A stretch of DNA of 64,000 nucleotides from Symbiodinium natans. Taxonomy: Eukaryota > Sar > Dinophyceae > Suessiales > Symbiodiniaceae. The DNA lies in assembly GCA_905221605.1 (NCBI GenBank), contig CAJNDS010002164.1, forward strand, positions 552,501 through 616,500, in the 5' to 3' direction. The notes under the pieces are model-generated. The model was not told where the DNA came from. It saw only the letters and a list, made by a program, of their open reading frames with translations, and ran no database searches. Below, piece after piece: positions 42,730-54,076 of this stretch. Both the position numbers and the translations under genes were made by a program. The first letter of the stretch is position 1; each line of letters begins with the position of its first letter.

Positions 42730-43869
42730 ATGAAGCTGCTTTCGCTTTTGGCCATACTACAAGTGGTGTCTTCGCAGAGCCAGACATGTGAGGACTTTGA
42801 GGAAGCGGAGGCCGATGAGAGTACGCCCAGTACGCAGCTGCTTCAGAAATCCCACCTTCTGCACCGTGGGCCCATCTCCAGTAGCTCCGATGTCTGGGAT
42901 CTGCAAGAGATCCTGACCGATAGCCCTCCCGGCACGTTCCTCTCGAACATGGCCCTGCTTGTGAAGGCCGTGAGCTTGACGTACAACACGTCCCGACCCC
43001 TGGCACTGGCTGGCGCTGGCACGGACACCGCGCTGTCCATTGGGAAGTGGGAAAGGCTGCAAGATTTCGACAGAGACCCAAGCCCCGGCGGGGTCTTCGC
43101 AAGAGTCTTTGTAGATCATGGGAGCAAGGCAGGACTTGTCGTGTTCAAGGGAGTATGTACAGACCCACATCTCGAACAATGCCAAATCGATCAGTGCTAC
43201 CTGATCGGGATTCAGAACTATGGCCTCCTCTCCTCGCAAGTTGCTGAACTGAGTGGGTTCAGACCTGAAAGTTGTGCTCGGCATCAGCAGTACTTGGATT
43301 ATGCTGCCCAGGCAAATCGGCTGGTTCACCAGGTGCAGACTGCATTACCGGACTACAGCTTTCTTCTGACAGGTCATTCCCTTGGTGGGATGCTCGCCAT
43401 TGTTACAGCTGCGCAGCAGCCAAAGAGGCTGAAGGCCTTGACATTTGCACCAACTCCTTTCAATGTAGTCATGACGCAGGAGCTCAATTTCTCACAGGAG
43501 CAGATAAGAGCCCTGCGGGTGAACGACCTGGTGGCCACCTGCGATCCATATGACTGTGGCATCAACGCAGCTTACACACACCAAGCACGGGCAGGCGCAG
43601 AGACATGCTTGTATCTGTACACCCAGGAACCACCTCCCTGTCACGGGCTCATCAAGCCATATGACTCTCCCAGTTGGCGGGAGCACATTGGTGCCAGCAT
43701 GAACGTCTCCGCTGCCATCTCAAGCCTTTTGTGTAAGGGATCTGCTCATCGCTGGCAGAGGTATGAGGACATCATCCTGCGTACCAACTCCCAGGGGCGG
43801 CCGCTCAACCTCCCAGTTTGCAGCACAGACTTCAGTGTCCTTGAGACAGCTCTGGAGACAGCACGCTAG
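42730..43869 (+). CDS. class 3 lipase-like secreted hydrolase, intronless
   Basis: From ATG 42730 a 379-codon frame runs to TAG. Residues 1-17 form a signal peptide (KLLSLLAILQVVSSQS). The alpha/beta-hydrolase core has LVVFKGV near residue 138, and the nucleophile elbow LLTGHSLGG, with Ser217 as the likely catalytic residue, as in fungal-type class 3 lipases. Asp in RVNDLV and a downstream His (WREHIG or PCHGLI) are candidates for the rest of the triad. Many Cys residues fit secretion. Expected role: hydrolysis of acylglycerol or other esters outside the cell or in a vacuole. Unlike its neighbours it has no intron and no telomere-type repeat inside, so it may have come back from mRNA; no spliced-leader relic was seen just upstream. 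Confidence 0.8.
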   Translation: MKLLSLLAILQVVSSQSQTCEDFEEAEADESTPSTQLLQKSHLLHRGPISSSSDVWDLQEILTDSPPGTFLSNMALLVKAVSLTYNTSRPLALAGAGTDTALSIGKWERLQDFDRDPSPGGVFARVFVDHGSKAGLVVFKGVCTDPHLEQCQIDQCYLIGIQNYGLLSSQVAELSGFRPESCARHQQYLDYAAQANRLVHQVQTALPDYSFLLTGHSLGGMLAIVTAAQQPKRLKALTFAPTPFNVVMTQELNFSQEQIRALRVNDLVATCDPYDCGINAAYTHQARAGAETCLYLYTQEPPPCHGLIKPYDSPSWREHIGASMNVSAAISSLLCKGSAHRWQRYEDIILRTNSQGRPLNLPVCSTDFSVLETALETAR

Positions 43870-43908
43870 ATGTGAAAAAATGGCAAAGAGCTACTGTAGA
43901 CAATTTGG

Positions 43909-44008
43909 GGCTGTCGAAAATGGGGGACGCCTAATATAGATCCCCAAATAGTAGGATTCCCGTAGAATTAAGGCCCCCAAGAAGGTACCCCGAATTTCGG
44001 TAACCCCC
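43909..44008. mobile_element. family M2 hairpin element, reverse orientation inside
   Basis: Starts GGGGCTGTCGAAAATGGGGG, core CCCCAAATAGTAGGATTCCC, ends AATTTCGGTAACCCCCC. It lies about 40 bp after the lipase stop. Confidence 0.7.
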
Positions 44009-45390
44009 CATTATGGCACCGTGCACCCGAAAGCGCAGCGACGGCCACTGCACCGAAGAGCCGAGAGTCTTAGCACGGCGCTCGTCTGAAGGCCTTTGAG
44101 CTCCTTCAGGGAGGAAGGAATATGAGGGTTCGCTTGAAAAGGCTCTGACCCTTGCAGCGTGAGTTCGGTGAATTCGCTTGCGTGCAGGCAGGCTCTACTA
44201 GCTGCGCAAGGACGGCTGAGCGAGAGAATAGGATGAATGCTCGCCCTAGCCTCCTCATTCACGGCGGGTAGAAGAGCGTTGACAAGCCCGGGGTTGAAAA
44301 AAAGGACGAAAGAAGAAGCTCCAAGTGCGTTCTCGTGCTGACATGACCTGCACTCTGCAACTCAGAATCACCCAACAATCCGGGAGAAAGGTGGGGTGCT
44401 GTCTTGTGTCGACAGTGCACTGCCTACGACTCCGGCTACTTTTACCATTTGTATGATTGTCATCACCGACTCCGCACTCCGCACAGCTATAACATGCACA
44501 TCCTGCACTAAAGCACTGCTTCACCACCACCAGATCAGCGTGCCAGCCCTGTCACCATGACCTCCATGCCCCCCCCCCCCCCCCTTCCCACACATGCAAA
44601 TGCCAAGCCAGGCAGGCTTGGATGGTTTAGGGTTTAGGGTTTACTTTCCCACAAGCCTGATTTCCATTAGCAGGGTGTGGGAAGGTACCTGCAGCAGGGC
44701 CCAATCCACCGCATCGTCAGGCGCTATTCGGTTTCTACTAAAAAGCCAGCATTTTTGGAGGCAGGTCGCGTACGGCAGTCAGATATTTTGATGGTGATTC
44801 GGTCTGTGCCTCAGGACGTGTTCAAATAGCAAATGATATCAATAAAGATTTCCGCGTTCACACGCTCAGTTGTGTGTGTTGGGCATAGTTTGCAGGTAAG
44901 CTTTGCCCAGCTTGTTCACTCAAACTCTTCAAACTGCCAAATCGTGCAGACATACGTGCAGAATCTTCGGTTGCACATTGCGCGACATAGAGCTGCCTGA
45001 TTCAGTTTGTTCTGGTAGAGTCATATTGAAGCCTTCCAACATAACGGTCGGAACGTTTGCAGGCACTTGGTCCTCGACAGCTATTCCCCCTTCTTGGGAA
45101 ATGCTATCCTTGTGTCTGCCGGCGGCTTACAAAGCAATCGCCTAACCCGAATGTCCTAGCATGGCCATAATTGGGTGATAAGTACAGTTATAACTGGGTT
45201 ATGAAGTACCGTGAACCGCCAAGCAAGTTCTCAACCCTCAACCCGAAATCACGCCGGCGGCTCTTGCATGTGGTCTCGCTGTTTGAACGTGTCCCAGCTG
45301 TGCTGCCCGGGGGAGCTCGGCTCTGTTCCGTGGCCTGTTTTGACCTAAACGCTAAGCCGCTAAGCCCTAATCTTTTTGAAGCCCTTTGAT
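44009..45390. other. no confident gene
   Basis: Includes a C-run at 44570-44584, a short TTTAGGG triplet at 44625-44642 and an AT-rich stretch near 44820. Open frames are short. Confidence 0.35.
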
Positions 45391-45429
45391 GATTTTCGTT
45401 CGCTGTTGCTCTCAAGTGGCCGGCGCTAA

Positions 45430-45711
45430 GTGGACAACTTCTTCGTTGTGCAGGTCTCACTCTGGAACCAGGGTCGCCGATCGTCTTTGTTGGATGCAGG
45501 GTGCCAACCTCAATGGTGTGATGTGCTTCTTTCGCAAATCCCTACCTTTTCATCGCGACTCAGTCGCCTGCGTGACTCAACAGAATGTGTGCGTAGGTTA
45601 TGCACGGCAGGTCTTGTGTTCTGGACGGAATATGGTTTTGCACATAGAGAATCAGAAAGCCGGCCTAATCGGACTTGTGAACTACTATCTTCCTTATTAA
45701 GGGCAATATAG
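45430..45711 (+). CDS. possible exon, unknown
   Basis: After TTGTGCAG an open frame reads VSLWNQGRRSSLLDAGCQPQ and RLRDSTECVRRLCTAGLVFW and runs into the M3 element. A second frame (45386-45700) is open as well. Confidence 0.3.
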   Translation: MDNFFVVQVSLWNQGRRSSLLDAGCQPQWCDVLLSQIPTFSSRLSRLRDSTECVRRLCTAGLVFWTEYGFAHRESESRPNRTCELLSSLLRAI

Positions 45712-45755
45712 GGATTATTATTTTTCTTTTGGGGTTCTTAAGCAAATAGTAGTGA
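45683..45755. mobile_element. family M3 hairpin element
   Basis: TACTATCTTCCTTATTAAGG to TGGGGTTCTTAAGCAAATAGTAG. It shares the right end with the copies at 10917 and 55903. Confidence 0.6.
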
Positions 45756-46352
45756 ACTCCACCGTATCAAGGGTCAATGACATCACTGGGACAGGGCCTT
45801 GTATGCTTCGGGAGGAGGGGAGTTCAACATAAAGCAGGTGGCTAGGCCTTCAGGGGGACGTCAGCAGCCATTGCAAATCCGACGAAATCTGTCACACATC
45901 GACCAGGCTGTACCCATTGCTTCGTGTGATTCCCGTTCCCTACTTCACGCAGTACGACTGCGGGCAGGAGGCAGTCTGAAGGGCAATGCTGATGCCGAGT
46001 AGCTGCGTGTGCTTGCACAGGAAACCATGCTCAACACTCCTCGACGCTTGGTCGTGTCCTTTGCCGGTTCAATCAAGGCTGGAATGTAGCGGAAAGTTAA
46101 TGTTCCTGCCAGCTTTAAAGTGTGACTGATTGCACCAGGACAAGCCCCCGTATTTCGTCTTCCGGGAGAGGTGCGGAGCCTGCGCTTGCTGGGATTGGCA
46201 AGTCAAGCTACAGCTGCGCTGATGACCATCGGTAATTATCTCGTGGGTCAGAGTCGCCAGAGTGCAGAGGGAGTCAGTGGCTACGGTCTGAAAAGAATTT
46301 GGCTCAACAAATCGGTCTCTTTTAGGAAGTACAGGTGCTTAGGCAGTTGAGT
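45756..46352. other. 5' region of the membrane-protein gene
   Basis: A 67-codon stretch at 45799-46002 is open but unrecognised. AATTTGGCTCAAC near 46290 resembles the end of the dinoflagellate spliced leader (ATTTTGGCTCAAG) about 60 bases before the predicted start. Confidence 0.3.
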
Positions 46353-48863
46353 ATGCGGCCACAAAGGCATGGCCGCATCCTGTCTCTGCCACTCTTGTTT
46401 CTTCCCCTTGCAGCCAGCCAGATGCTACCGGCACTTACGGAGGAAGAGGCAAACGACCTCATACACGACATGCAACAAATGGAAAACAACCAAACAGGGC
46501 CCAACCACGAGAGCGAGCTCATGGACACAGTAATGGGTTTGGTGGTCGGCGATGCTGCCAAGATTCGTTTGTATGACACGAGGCCAAACACGTCTGAAGA
46601 TTGTACTTGGCCAACCTGCACAGCTTACTGTGTCCCCTGCGCCAAAACGAACAAATACTGGACTTGCCTAACATCCGCAACAGTTTGCCAGGAAAACTCA
46701 GAGTGCGTTCTGGGCGCGTGCTTTGCAGAGCCAGGCTATTGCTATGCAGATGCGTTCCCACAAGTCGCAAGGTGTTTCATGGGAGCTGTTCCCGAGAAGC
46801 CGACCTTCAAGAACGACGTCATCCTCCGGCTTGGAGCGGCGGCACCGGTGCCCTTACCAAGTGCGGACTTGGAGAAGTGGCATGAGTGGGCTATGAGCTG
46901 CCTCGTGATGCCCGGCGTGTTCCTGCTCGCCGCGATTTGGTTTGCTTACAAAACGCTGTGGGTGATTGAATGCTCCGTTGGCGATGAATGTGAGTTTCTT
47001 CCAGAGAGGAGAACAGGAATTATCGTACTGACGCTCATCTGCATGGCGCTCTTTGCACTTTTGCAGGTCATGCGCTTCATGTCGGTTGCAAAGGAGATTG
47101 ATGTGATTGCAGAGCGGGTTGCGTACCTGGAAAGATCCATGCAGGCCCTCGAAGACATGTCGCAACAGCTTCTCGAAGCAGAAAGAAGCTACAACAGGAG
47201 CTTGGTCACCATCCCACAGACTTGTGGAGATAGCAATCCCTTGGCAAAACACCTGGTCGAACTCCTGGCAGGCGCGCTCCAGGCTCAGTTCGCTGAGGTG
47301 GATGCGATTCTTCTCCTTGTGAGGGAGTCCTTCACCACGACACAGAAGTTGCTTCACAAAATCCAGAACATCGTCAGGCAAACTGGCTGGAAGCTGATCT
47401 ACTATCCCTTCATTCCCAGCATCGTGCTGGTTGTTGGCGTTGTGGCCATCTTGTCAACAGCATTCTACATATGGAACAAGCCACGGCTGCTGTATGCACC
47501 GCGTATGAAGTGCGCACTCAAATCGTTTGCCCCGATCATCGTGATCTTCATGGTGACTGCTGGTATTCTGGGTGCAGGTGCATTCTTCTTTTCTCTGGTC
47601 GTGAGCGGCTTCTGCTTACATGTGGATGACAACTTGGTTCAGGCCAGAAACATGTGAAAATGGCAGGTTGTGCTTTTGGTTTGTGGAGGTCCTTGCTCGT
47701 CTGGTCTTCTGTTGAGGCTTGGTCGGCTTGGCAGGTTTGCTTGGGGCTGCTTAGTTCCCGACGGGCTTCTATGACTGCAGTGTCTTTGCATCCACACTCT
47801 GTTCTGTTGGCTTCACCGTCATGCTGTCGCTTTCAGAAGTGCATTGAGCAAGATTTGGTAAGATGTTTCGATCATGAGCCGCGCTATGCAACGTGCCCAT
47901 TTGGAGAGGCTCTTAAACGACTAGACATCTCTGACCTGGTCTCAGAGAAGCACAACATAGATGAAGTTCTCCAGCACATTGGCAACTACTACATCTACGG
48001 TACCAACGTGAACCCCCTGGCCACCTTGGTGTCGAACTTCGAAGCGGCCCTCTACTCGGTGCTGCGATTCTATTCATTGATTGACTGGGTGGTGGACGCC
48101 GGGGCCCTCACCTGCCCGGGCTTGGAGAACATCACCCCAAAGCCGCTCGTCCACTCCTTCCTCAACAGCACTCATACAGCCTATGACTTCTTCCATGCGA
48201 AGAATATATGGCCATACTACCACCAGCACCTGGGCAGCACCGAAGTCAGGCCAAGGGCCACTGCTTCTCCTCATGTTGCAGTCAGGACTTGAATTCCGTG
48301 CTTTCTCAGGATCGTGCACGTCTCTGTTTGCGCACATTCTCCATGGAGCAATATGCTGTTTGTGCTGATGGCCATGTTGGTTGGATTTCTTTTCTGTCCT
48401 GCGATGCTTGGCTGCGTTCCTTGCACGTTGGGTCGCCAGGCATGTCTCGGGCGTTATGCTTGGAGTTCTGCTCTATTTCAGTTGGTGTCGGCAGGTAGGT
48501 GGGCACACGAGTCGTAACTCATTGGAAGCTTCAACTGGCAGTAACACGAAGCGTGAGCTGCACAATCCGAGGATCGCTATCGCTATCAGCAACCACTTGA
48601 AGCGCATCGGCTTTGAACTCCGCAGGAAGGACGGCCAGCTACTTGAGCTGCGCAGTCAAGGTGTTGATCTACGACACCTGCCATGGAGTTCGATCAGTGT
48701 AGTGTGGTGTTTGTGGGAACCAAGTGCGAAATATCTTGAAACTACTAGAGAAACGCCAGAAACTACGGAGACAATTAATATAAATAGCCGGAGGCTCCTT
48801 GTCATAAGTTGTCACACACCATTGGCTCTAAGAAATGGTCGACGAAGCCGGCATTGCCGTTGA
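46353..48863 (+). CDS. multi-pass membrane protein with Cys-rich ectodomain, two to three exons
   Basis: Exon 1 (46353-47642) starts with ATG, a signal peptide (ILSLPLLFLPLAAS), then a Cys-rich ectodomain (about residues 80-150), membrane helices near 182-205 and 220-241, a 110-residue loop with helical heptads (AERVAYLERSMQALEDMSQQ), and helices near 350-372 and 391-418. Intron 47643-47836 is GC-AG; exon 2 (47837 to about 48250) continues in phase KCIEQDLVRCFDHEPRYATC with an N-glycosylation-type NSTH. A later open stretch (48381-48863) has a hydrophobic HVSGVMLGVLLYFSWC and a basic tail. Five helices with two large outer loops recall the prominin (pentaspan) plan, but no sequence match can be claimed. 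The exon 2-3 border is unresolved. Confidence 0.6.
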
Positions 48864-49454
48864 GCATCGGCTCAACGTACTGGAGGTTCGCGAGCAGGCA
48901 GAGTCTAGCAACTGCCAAAGCTGTCGAAGCCACCAAGTGTTCAACGAAGCCGCACTAGCGACACTGCTCTTTATGTTCCTTTGCATGTTCTTGCAGGTCG
49001 CAGTCCTCGACGCGGTGATGGGCTCGCGCCCGGCTGAGGTGCAGAAACACCTTAGAGACAAGGGCTGGAAGGAGCTGAGTGTGGAGGACGCTCAGAGCAT
49101 ACTCGCATACTCCGACCGTGCTTGCACTTTCCTGCCTAGATCTGCATGGCTTGTGCTATAGAGTCACTTGCGACATCTCTATCTAAGGAAGGCAATCGAG
49201 TCCGAACGGGGTTCGCAAAGCTGGCGGACGGGGAGGAGTTCGACGACACTGAGGATTCCTCTGATGGAAGTCGGTAAGACGATTCGAATCACTTCGGCCC
49301 CTTTCTGGCCGAAGTCTGCAGATTGCGTGAGGCATCCGACGATAAATTGATACAGAACGCGGCCAATGATTATCGTGAAACATCCCGTCGGCTCTGTAAT
49401 GCTGCCAGCGATGGCATGGTTTACATGTGTTCGGCGCCGAGAGCTAGAGACTGA
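48835..49454 (+). CDS. small acidic protein gene, function unknown
   Basis: ATG 48835 opens MVDEAGIAVEHRLNVLEVRE, a hydrophobic stretch (ALATLLFMFLCMFL, possibly intron ending TTCTTGCAG), then RPAEVQKHLRDKGWKELSVE. A frame one base off carries SLSKEGNRVRTGFAKLADGE, EEFDDTEDSSDGS to 49273, where TCG|GTAAGA starts a 48-nt GT-AG intron. Exon 49322-49454 continues in phase LREASDDKLIQNAANDYRET to TGA. The last join is convincing; the junction between the first two frames near 49130-49150 is not resolved. Directly after the TGA the same frame reopens with ATG (PRKKKKQLSLLRLSIEHLLR) to 49664. Confidence 0.45.
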
Positions 49455-49664
49455 ATGCCCCGGAAGAAAAAAAAACAGCTCTCTCTGCTCAGACTGTCGA
49501 TCGAGCATTTGTTACGACTCGATCCTCTCAATGCAGAGAAACGGCGGCTTGACATAAGCATGTCCAGGTCAACCCAACATCCTCCTCCCACCTCATGCCT
49601 CACTTCTCTGTGGGCAGAGGCTGCTTGTCGCCGAAGCTGTTGGGCGACCGGATCTGCAGGATGA

Positions 49665-50470
49665 GCGGCTGCTCATACAGGCCTGGCCTTCCCAACACCT
49701 CTGTCCTGGAAGCGGGGTGTGTTGAGGGGGCGGGAGGGTGTGGTGCTTGGGGTCTAAAATGTTCCAGGGGTTAGTGCAGGGTCTATAGGGACATCTGAGA
49801 GTGGTCCTGAAAAGTGCCTTGGTCTGACGAAGCCCATTATGTTTGCGTCTTTGGGCGTGTGAAAATTCTGAAAGGAGTACCGTGGGGACGGGCGAGTGGG
49901 GTGCAAAGCTACTGGAAGACAGCAGCCAGAAATCCCGGAGTACATGAAGGGTTTAGGGTTTAGGGTTTAGGGTTTAGGGTTTAGGGTTTAGGGTTTGGGG
50001 TGAAGCTTTATGAAGCAAACACAAATGTATTGAAAGAGGCAGTCCCCAACAAGCAAAAGCATCGACGAAGAGCTGGACAGGTGGATCCGAACTAGAACTG
50101 AAGTAAGAACAATTATGGAGAGAATGTAAAGCAGTAGCCCGGCTCGTGGTGTATGGCAGCGCCAGCAAAGCTGATTATCCAAAAACCTCGCCTCGACTTT
50201 CACTTCTCTTCTAACCCCTGTTTGTTAAGAAGAAGAAGAACTACCTCTGGAAGTTTAGGAGTACTCATCATGCTCCGAATTTCGTGCGACCCCGCAGCGA
50301 CGCTTGGACGGTTCTAAAGCAGGAATGAAGACAAACATTGTTGTTACATAGTTCTTTAATGATATACACTAACATACACCCAGACGGAAAGCTGCGACCT
50401 CGCCAGTAAGGCAAAGAAAAAGCAGCCCAAAAAGCATGTCAAGCAACGCGCAGCTTCCAGAGGAACCGCA
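49665..50470. other. no confident gene; one array
   Basis: Holds the telomere-type array 49948-49998. No coding signal is clear on either strand. Confidence 0.35.
49948..49998. repeat. telomere-type array (TTTAGGG)7
   Basis: Seven regular units with GGGTTTGGGG at the end, directly after ATGAAGG. Confidence 0.95.
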
Positions 50471-51007
50471 GTGCGCAGCCTTGTCTGGCTTTGTTGGATT
50501 GTTGGATCCTGGTGCGTTTGTCATGGTCGTCCACACCCCAAGTGCCGAAAGGGTACGAAAGGGTTTGCGGTAGATCTCTTGGTCCACAGCTTGCAGCTGA
50601 CGTCTGCGCTTGATATCGCTCAGTGGACGTGCGAACTTCAGCTAGTCTTGCTGCAGGTGTTCGACGCACACGAAGAAGCGAGATACCGATTCGCTCGGGA
50701 CTATGAGGCCACAATCTGGGGCCGGGTGGGGGGATGTGACTGGAGTCTCACTAGGCTGGTTCCTGCTTGGTATCGAAGAAGATTCCTGTTTGGCTGGAAG
50801 GCTGAGCGCAATGCGCTCTATGTGGACTCCGTGTTTTGCCTGGCAATGCCTGGCGACGGTCTGCTCCTGCATGCCTGTGAGTTGCACCAAGTCGCTGTCG
50901 CATCATGCTCTTCGAAAGCTGCTAGTGGCATCCTGACGTGCGGCACTTCGCTCGATTTGTGTCAGTGCTTTCGCCCGATGGCCACTTTCGCCATCCTCAG
51001 CATCTGA
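50471..51007 (+). CDS. 178-codon ORF, unknown
   Basis: Starts with a GTG-type codon and a hydrophobic segment (WLCWIVGSWCVC). The middle reads AHEEARYRFARDYEATIWGR and the end is Cys-rich (VASCSSKAASGILTCGTSLD). It is long for this region and protein-like in composition. GTG and CAG borders inside leave room for introns (for example CTGCAG|GTG at 50652-50659). No family recognised. Confidence 0.35.
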   Translation: MRSLVWLCWIVGSWCVCHGRPHPKCRKGTKGFAVDLLVHSLQLTSALDIAQWTCELQLVLLQVFDAHEEARYRFARDYEATIWGRVGGCDWSLTRLVPAWYRRRFLFGWKAERNALYVDSVFCLAMPGDGLLLHACELHQVAVASCSSKAASGILTCGTSLDLCQCFRPMATFAILSI

Positions 51008-51860
51008 GAGTGAAGGTGACGTCACATTACAGTCACTTGTTGGCACTCATGGCTTGCGCTTGGCTCATGAAGCCAGTTCATACATCCCATTCAAGCCAAG
51101 CAGCCTGCTGGGTGTCTACGTGACTTGTGCTGTAAGCAGTCACAGCTTCAGCTCCAGCCGCCTATGGCATATGTTCCAGTAGCGAGCACGCGAGAGCTGC
51201 TCGGAGGCGGGTCCTCTTGGTGCAAGCAAGATTTTGCAATCGCAGCCTGAAGGTGACACTGTGTCCTCACGTTTCTAGACTGCTAGACTCTTCGGCTGCG
51301 TTACTCCGATTGCACGATATTGGTCAAGCACGCCTCTGGTGTGAAAGCCGAAATCAACCAAGAAAGAGGCGTTCGGCTTTGGCGGGATGTCCTACAGCCA
51401 TGCTCTTGGAGTTGGTGTCCTCTCATCTTGTGCATTGAAATTCAGACATTCATGTCGTGAAACGGGATAAAAAGTGAGCAGCTGGACTTGTCAAGCGGGA
51501 GCTGGCTTAAGAGGTGTTGCGCCCTGCAGTTGCATCCTGCAAGCCAGCTTCTAAGGCGGCGTGGCGACACTCATCCCAAGCGGGCATTCCGCCCGCAGCC
51601 GCAAGCCCGCAGGCTCGCCTGTAAAAGGTTCACTGATAGCTTGCACACCTGATGACGGGATAGGACAGGAAAACCGGAAAACCAAGGAAACCTGATAGGC
51701 CTGCGATGGTCTGCGACCGCAAGCCCCTATCAGGTCCGGGTTGGGAGTGCTGGTCTGCAGACCGGGCCCGAACAAACACGGCTGAACAGACCCTGTTCCA
51801 GAATGCGTATTTGTGGACCGCTTGCCAGCTTACATCTTTCTGCTTTTTTTTCAAGTTTAA
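51008..51860. other. no confident gene
   Basis: Short open frames only. Direct words AAGCCCGCAG/GCAAGCCC recur near 51600 and 51720. Confidence 0.35.
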
Positions 51861-51998
51861 CCCCAAACCCTAAACCCCAAACCCCAAACCCCACACCCCA
51901 AACCCCAAACCCCAAACCCCAAACCTCAAACCCCAAACCCCAAACCCCAAACCCCAAACCCCAAACCCCAAACCCCAAACCCTAAACCCTAAACCCTC
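51861..51998. repeat. variant telomere-type array (CCCCAAA)n
   Basis: About sixteen CCCCAAA units with a few CCCTAAA, CCCCACA and CCTCAAA, ending in three CCCTAAA-type units. Confidence 0.95.
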
Positions 51999-52137
51999 AA
52001 CCCAAGCGTTCCAAAGCTTCACCACATCGGCCAGTTGGTGCACTGGGCGCTATGGGGCGTCGCATGGCACGGCCGAGCGACGAAGCCTCGCCTACAGGCT
52101 TGCAGCTCCTATTGTTGTCTGTATTGTGTTGGTGTCT

Positions 52138-52138
52138 A

Positions 52139-52176
<38 letters not shown>

Positions 52177-52185
52177 CATACATGT
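52138..52185. repeat. (TA)n microsatellite
   Basis: Two TA tracts separated by CATA. Confidence 0.9.
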
Positions 52186-52198
52186 GCATATATACAGC

Positions 52199-52310
52199 TC
52201 TCTCTCTCTCTCGCTCTCTCGCTCTCTCGCTCTCTCGCTCTCTCGCTCTCTCGCTCTCTCGCTCTCTCGCTCTCTCGCTCTCTCGCTCTCTCGCTCTCTC
52301 GCTCTCTTTC
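52199..52310. repeat. (CTCTCTCG)n tandem repeat
   Basis: About thirteen octamers of CTCTCTCG. The Leu/Ser/Arg-rich frames across it are artefacts. Confidence 0.95.
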
Positions 52311-52319
52311 TGTTTCTTT

Positions 52320-53500
52320 TTAAATGCTGCGACCCGCCTCGGCCGGGGCCTGCGCAGAGGTGCTTGTGCTCTGGAGCGAAATAAGGAGGGTGGAACCCTA
52401 AACCCTAAACCCTAAACCGACTAGCCAACATCTAAGCAAACCCTCTGGGGACCGCGGAGGCCGGCCCAGCGGCAGCCCCAGCCGGCAGGCTCTGGGCCTG
52501 CCTTTGCAGAGGCATCCGGGAGCTGTAGTTATTCGTCTCATCATTCTGATTATTATTCCTTTTTCTCATTATTGTTTTTCTTATATTCCCATTATTCGTG
52601 TTATTGTCACTATTACGATTACGATTACTGTTGTTATTTCTATAACAATAACAATAATAATGCAGATTATGATTCTGATTATGATTATTATTATTGCTAC
52701 TACTATTATTACTCCTATCAGTACTATTATGATTATGATGATGATTATTATTTCTTTTTATTATTCTTTATGTTTTTGCTAGTTAGTGCAAGTCGTTGTA
52801 TATAATCACACATGTTAGTATGCATTCCACTTACTGTAGAATGTACTTATTGCATCATGATGCAATAAATTTACTTGATTGCTATGTCAATACATTATTG
52901 TTATACACCCTGTGCCAGCCGATGCGGAAGACATGGTGCGCTCACACGAGCAGAGTCTTTCGCAGTCACCGGTGAGGCATGTTCATGAGAATCAACCTCC
53001 TAGACTCGTAAGTTGATGCAGCCTGCAGACTTGTGGGACCTGGGGACGTTGTCCACGTGTGTCCTACGCGCTGTCTGGTAGACCTCCGCATCATTGCAGC
53101 TATGGTAGCTTCCTGCACCCGCTGCCAGATACGCGTCGGATCCACCCCAGATGGCCGGTGACGGACTCTCGACATTAACTCGTAAAGTTTGTGTGCCGAT
53201 CTGCTTTAAACTCTTACAGATGCTGGCTGGTAGAGACACAGCTCGCCAGCAGTAAGTTGTCAGAGCCCAGGCAAGGATGCCACGGTGATGCCCAAAGGCG
53301 CCTGCAAAGCAATTGGTTCAATGTGCTGACAATGTGGCTGCGCCTGCGCACGTCTTTGCAATTACCTGGTGCTTCTGCCTGCCTTCACTTTGAACTGACT
53401 GAAGTCCACGCATACAATCTTGTCAATATGACAGCCACATGCGGGAGTAAACATGCTAAACCTCGCCCTAAACCCTAAACCCTAAAAACTGAATGCAAGG
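52320..53500. other. mostly noncoding; AT-rich tract
   Basis: 52530-52760 is an imperfect ATT/GAT-rich tract. A plus-strand stretch 53025-53155 (GDVVHVCPTRCLVDLRIIAA) could be an exon. Short arrays lie at 52395-52418 and 53465-53488. Confidence 0.35.
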
Positions 53501-53503
53501 CAG

Positions 53504-53579
53504 GCCGGGCGAGCTCGACGACAGCCTCGAAGCCGCTTGGAAGATCATTAGCGCCACTTTGCACGGCTCTCGCATGGAG
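53504..53579 (+). CDS. single internal exon, unknown
   Basis: Starts after GCAAGGCAG, ends GAG|GTGCGC, and reads PGELDDSLEAAWKIISATLH then GSRME. CCCTAAA units lie 10-40 bases upstream and a longer array begins about 80 bases downstream. Borders are canonical; family unknown. Confidence 0.4.
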
Positions 53580-53657
53580 GTGCGCATACCTTCAACAGAC
53601 CACGTGTGCAAGCACGGTTTTGGGCCCTTGTGCACTTGCAACCTCGGCAGTGTACAT

Positions 53658-53718
53658 CCCTAAACCCTAAACCCTAAACCCTAAACCCTAAACCCTAAAC
53701 CCTAAACCCTAAAACCCT
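53658..53718. repeat. telomere-type array (CCCTAAA)n
   Basis: Eight units ending CCCTAAAACCC. Confidence 0.95.
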
Positions 53719-53719
53719 T

Positions 53720-54076
53720 GCACCTAAGGAGCTGATGGCAAGCTTGCGTCCTCCTCCCATCACTCGTCCAGCTAGTGACGGGCTTAAGACCAGGCCGTCT
53801 GGCATCCTCATCTTGCGGGTATCTCATTGTCATGAGACAATAAACTAATAATGCCAATAATAATAATAATCCGAATAGTAATAGAACTAATAGTACTAAG
53901 AATGCTAACAATGATAATGATCATGATAATCATAATATGAATAACAAGCCAAGCTCGTACGAGGTGATGGAGGGGCCGCCACTGGCAGCGCTCTCGCCGT
54001 GCTGCAGGCTGCCACGGCCTGTCATTTGTGTCATCTCATGGAGACCATGAGATGACCGCTGAGTTTTCCAAAGCTT
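53720..54076. other. AT-rich noncoding stretch
   Basis: 53838-53945 is AAT/GAT-rich and imperfect. An inverted pair GTCTCATGG..CCATGAGAC-like words is near 54030-54052. No gene seen. Confidence 0.4.

Noticed and set aside
42757-43329. 190-codon minus-strand frame opposite the lipase
   Set aside because: Shadow of the lipase gene; the plus strand has a signal peptide and the GHSLGG motif.
52035-52415. Ser/Leu/Arg-rich frames
   Set aside because: Translations of the (TA)n and (CTCTCTCG)n repeats.
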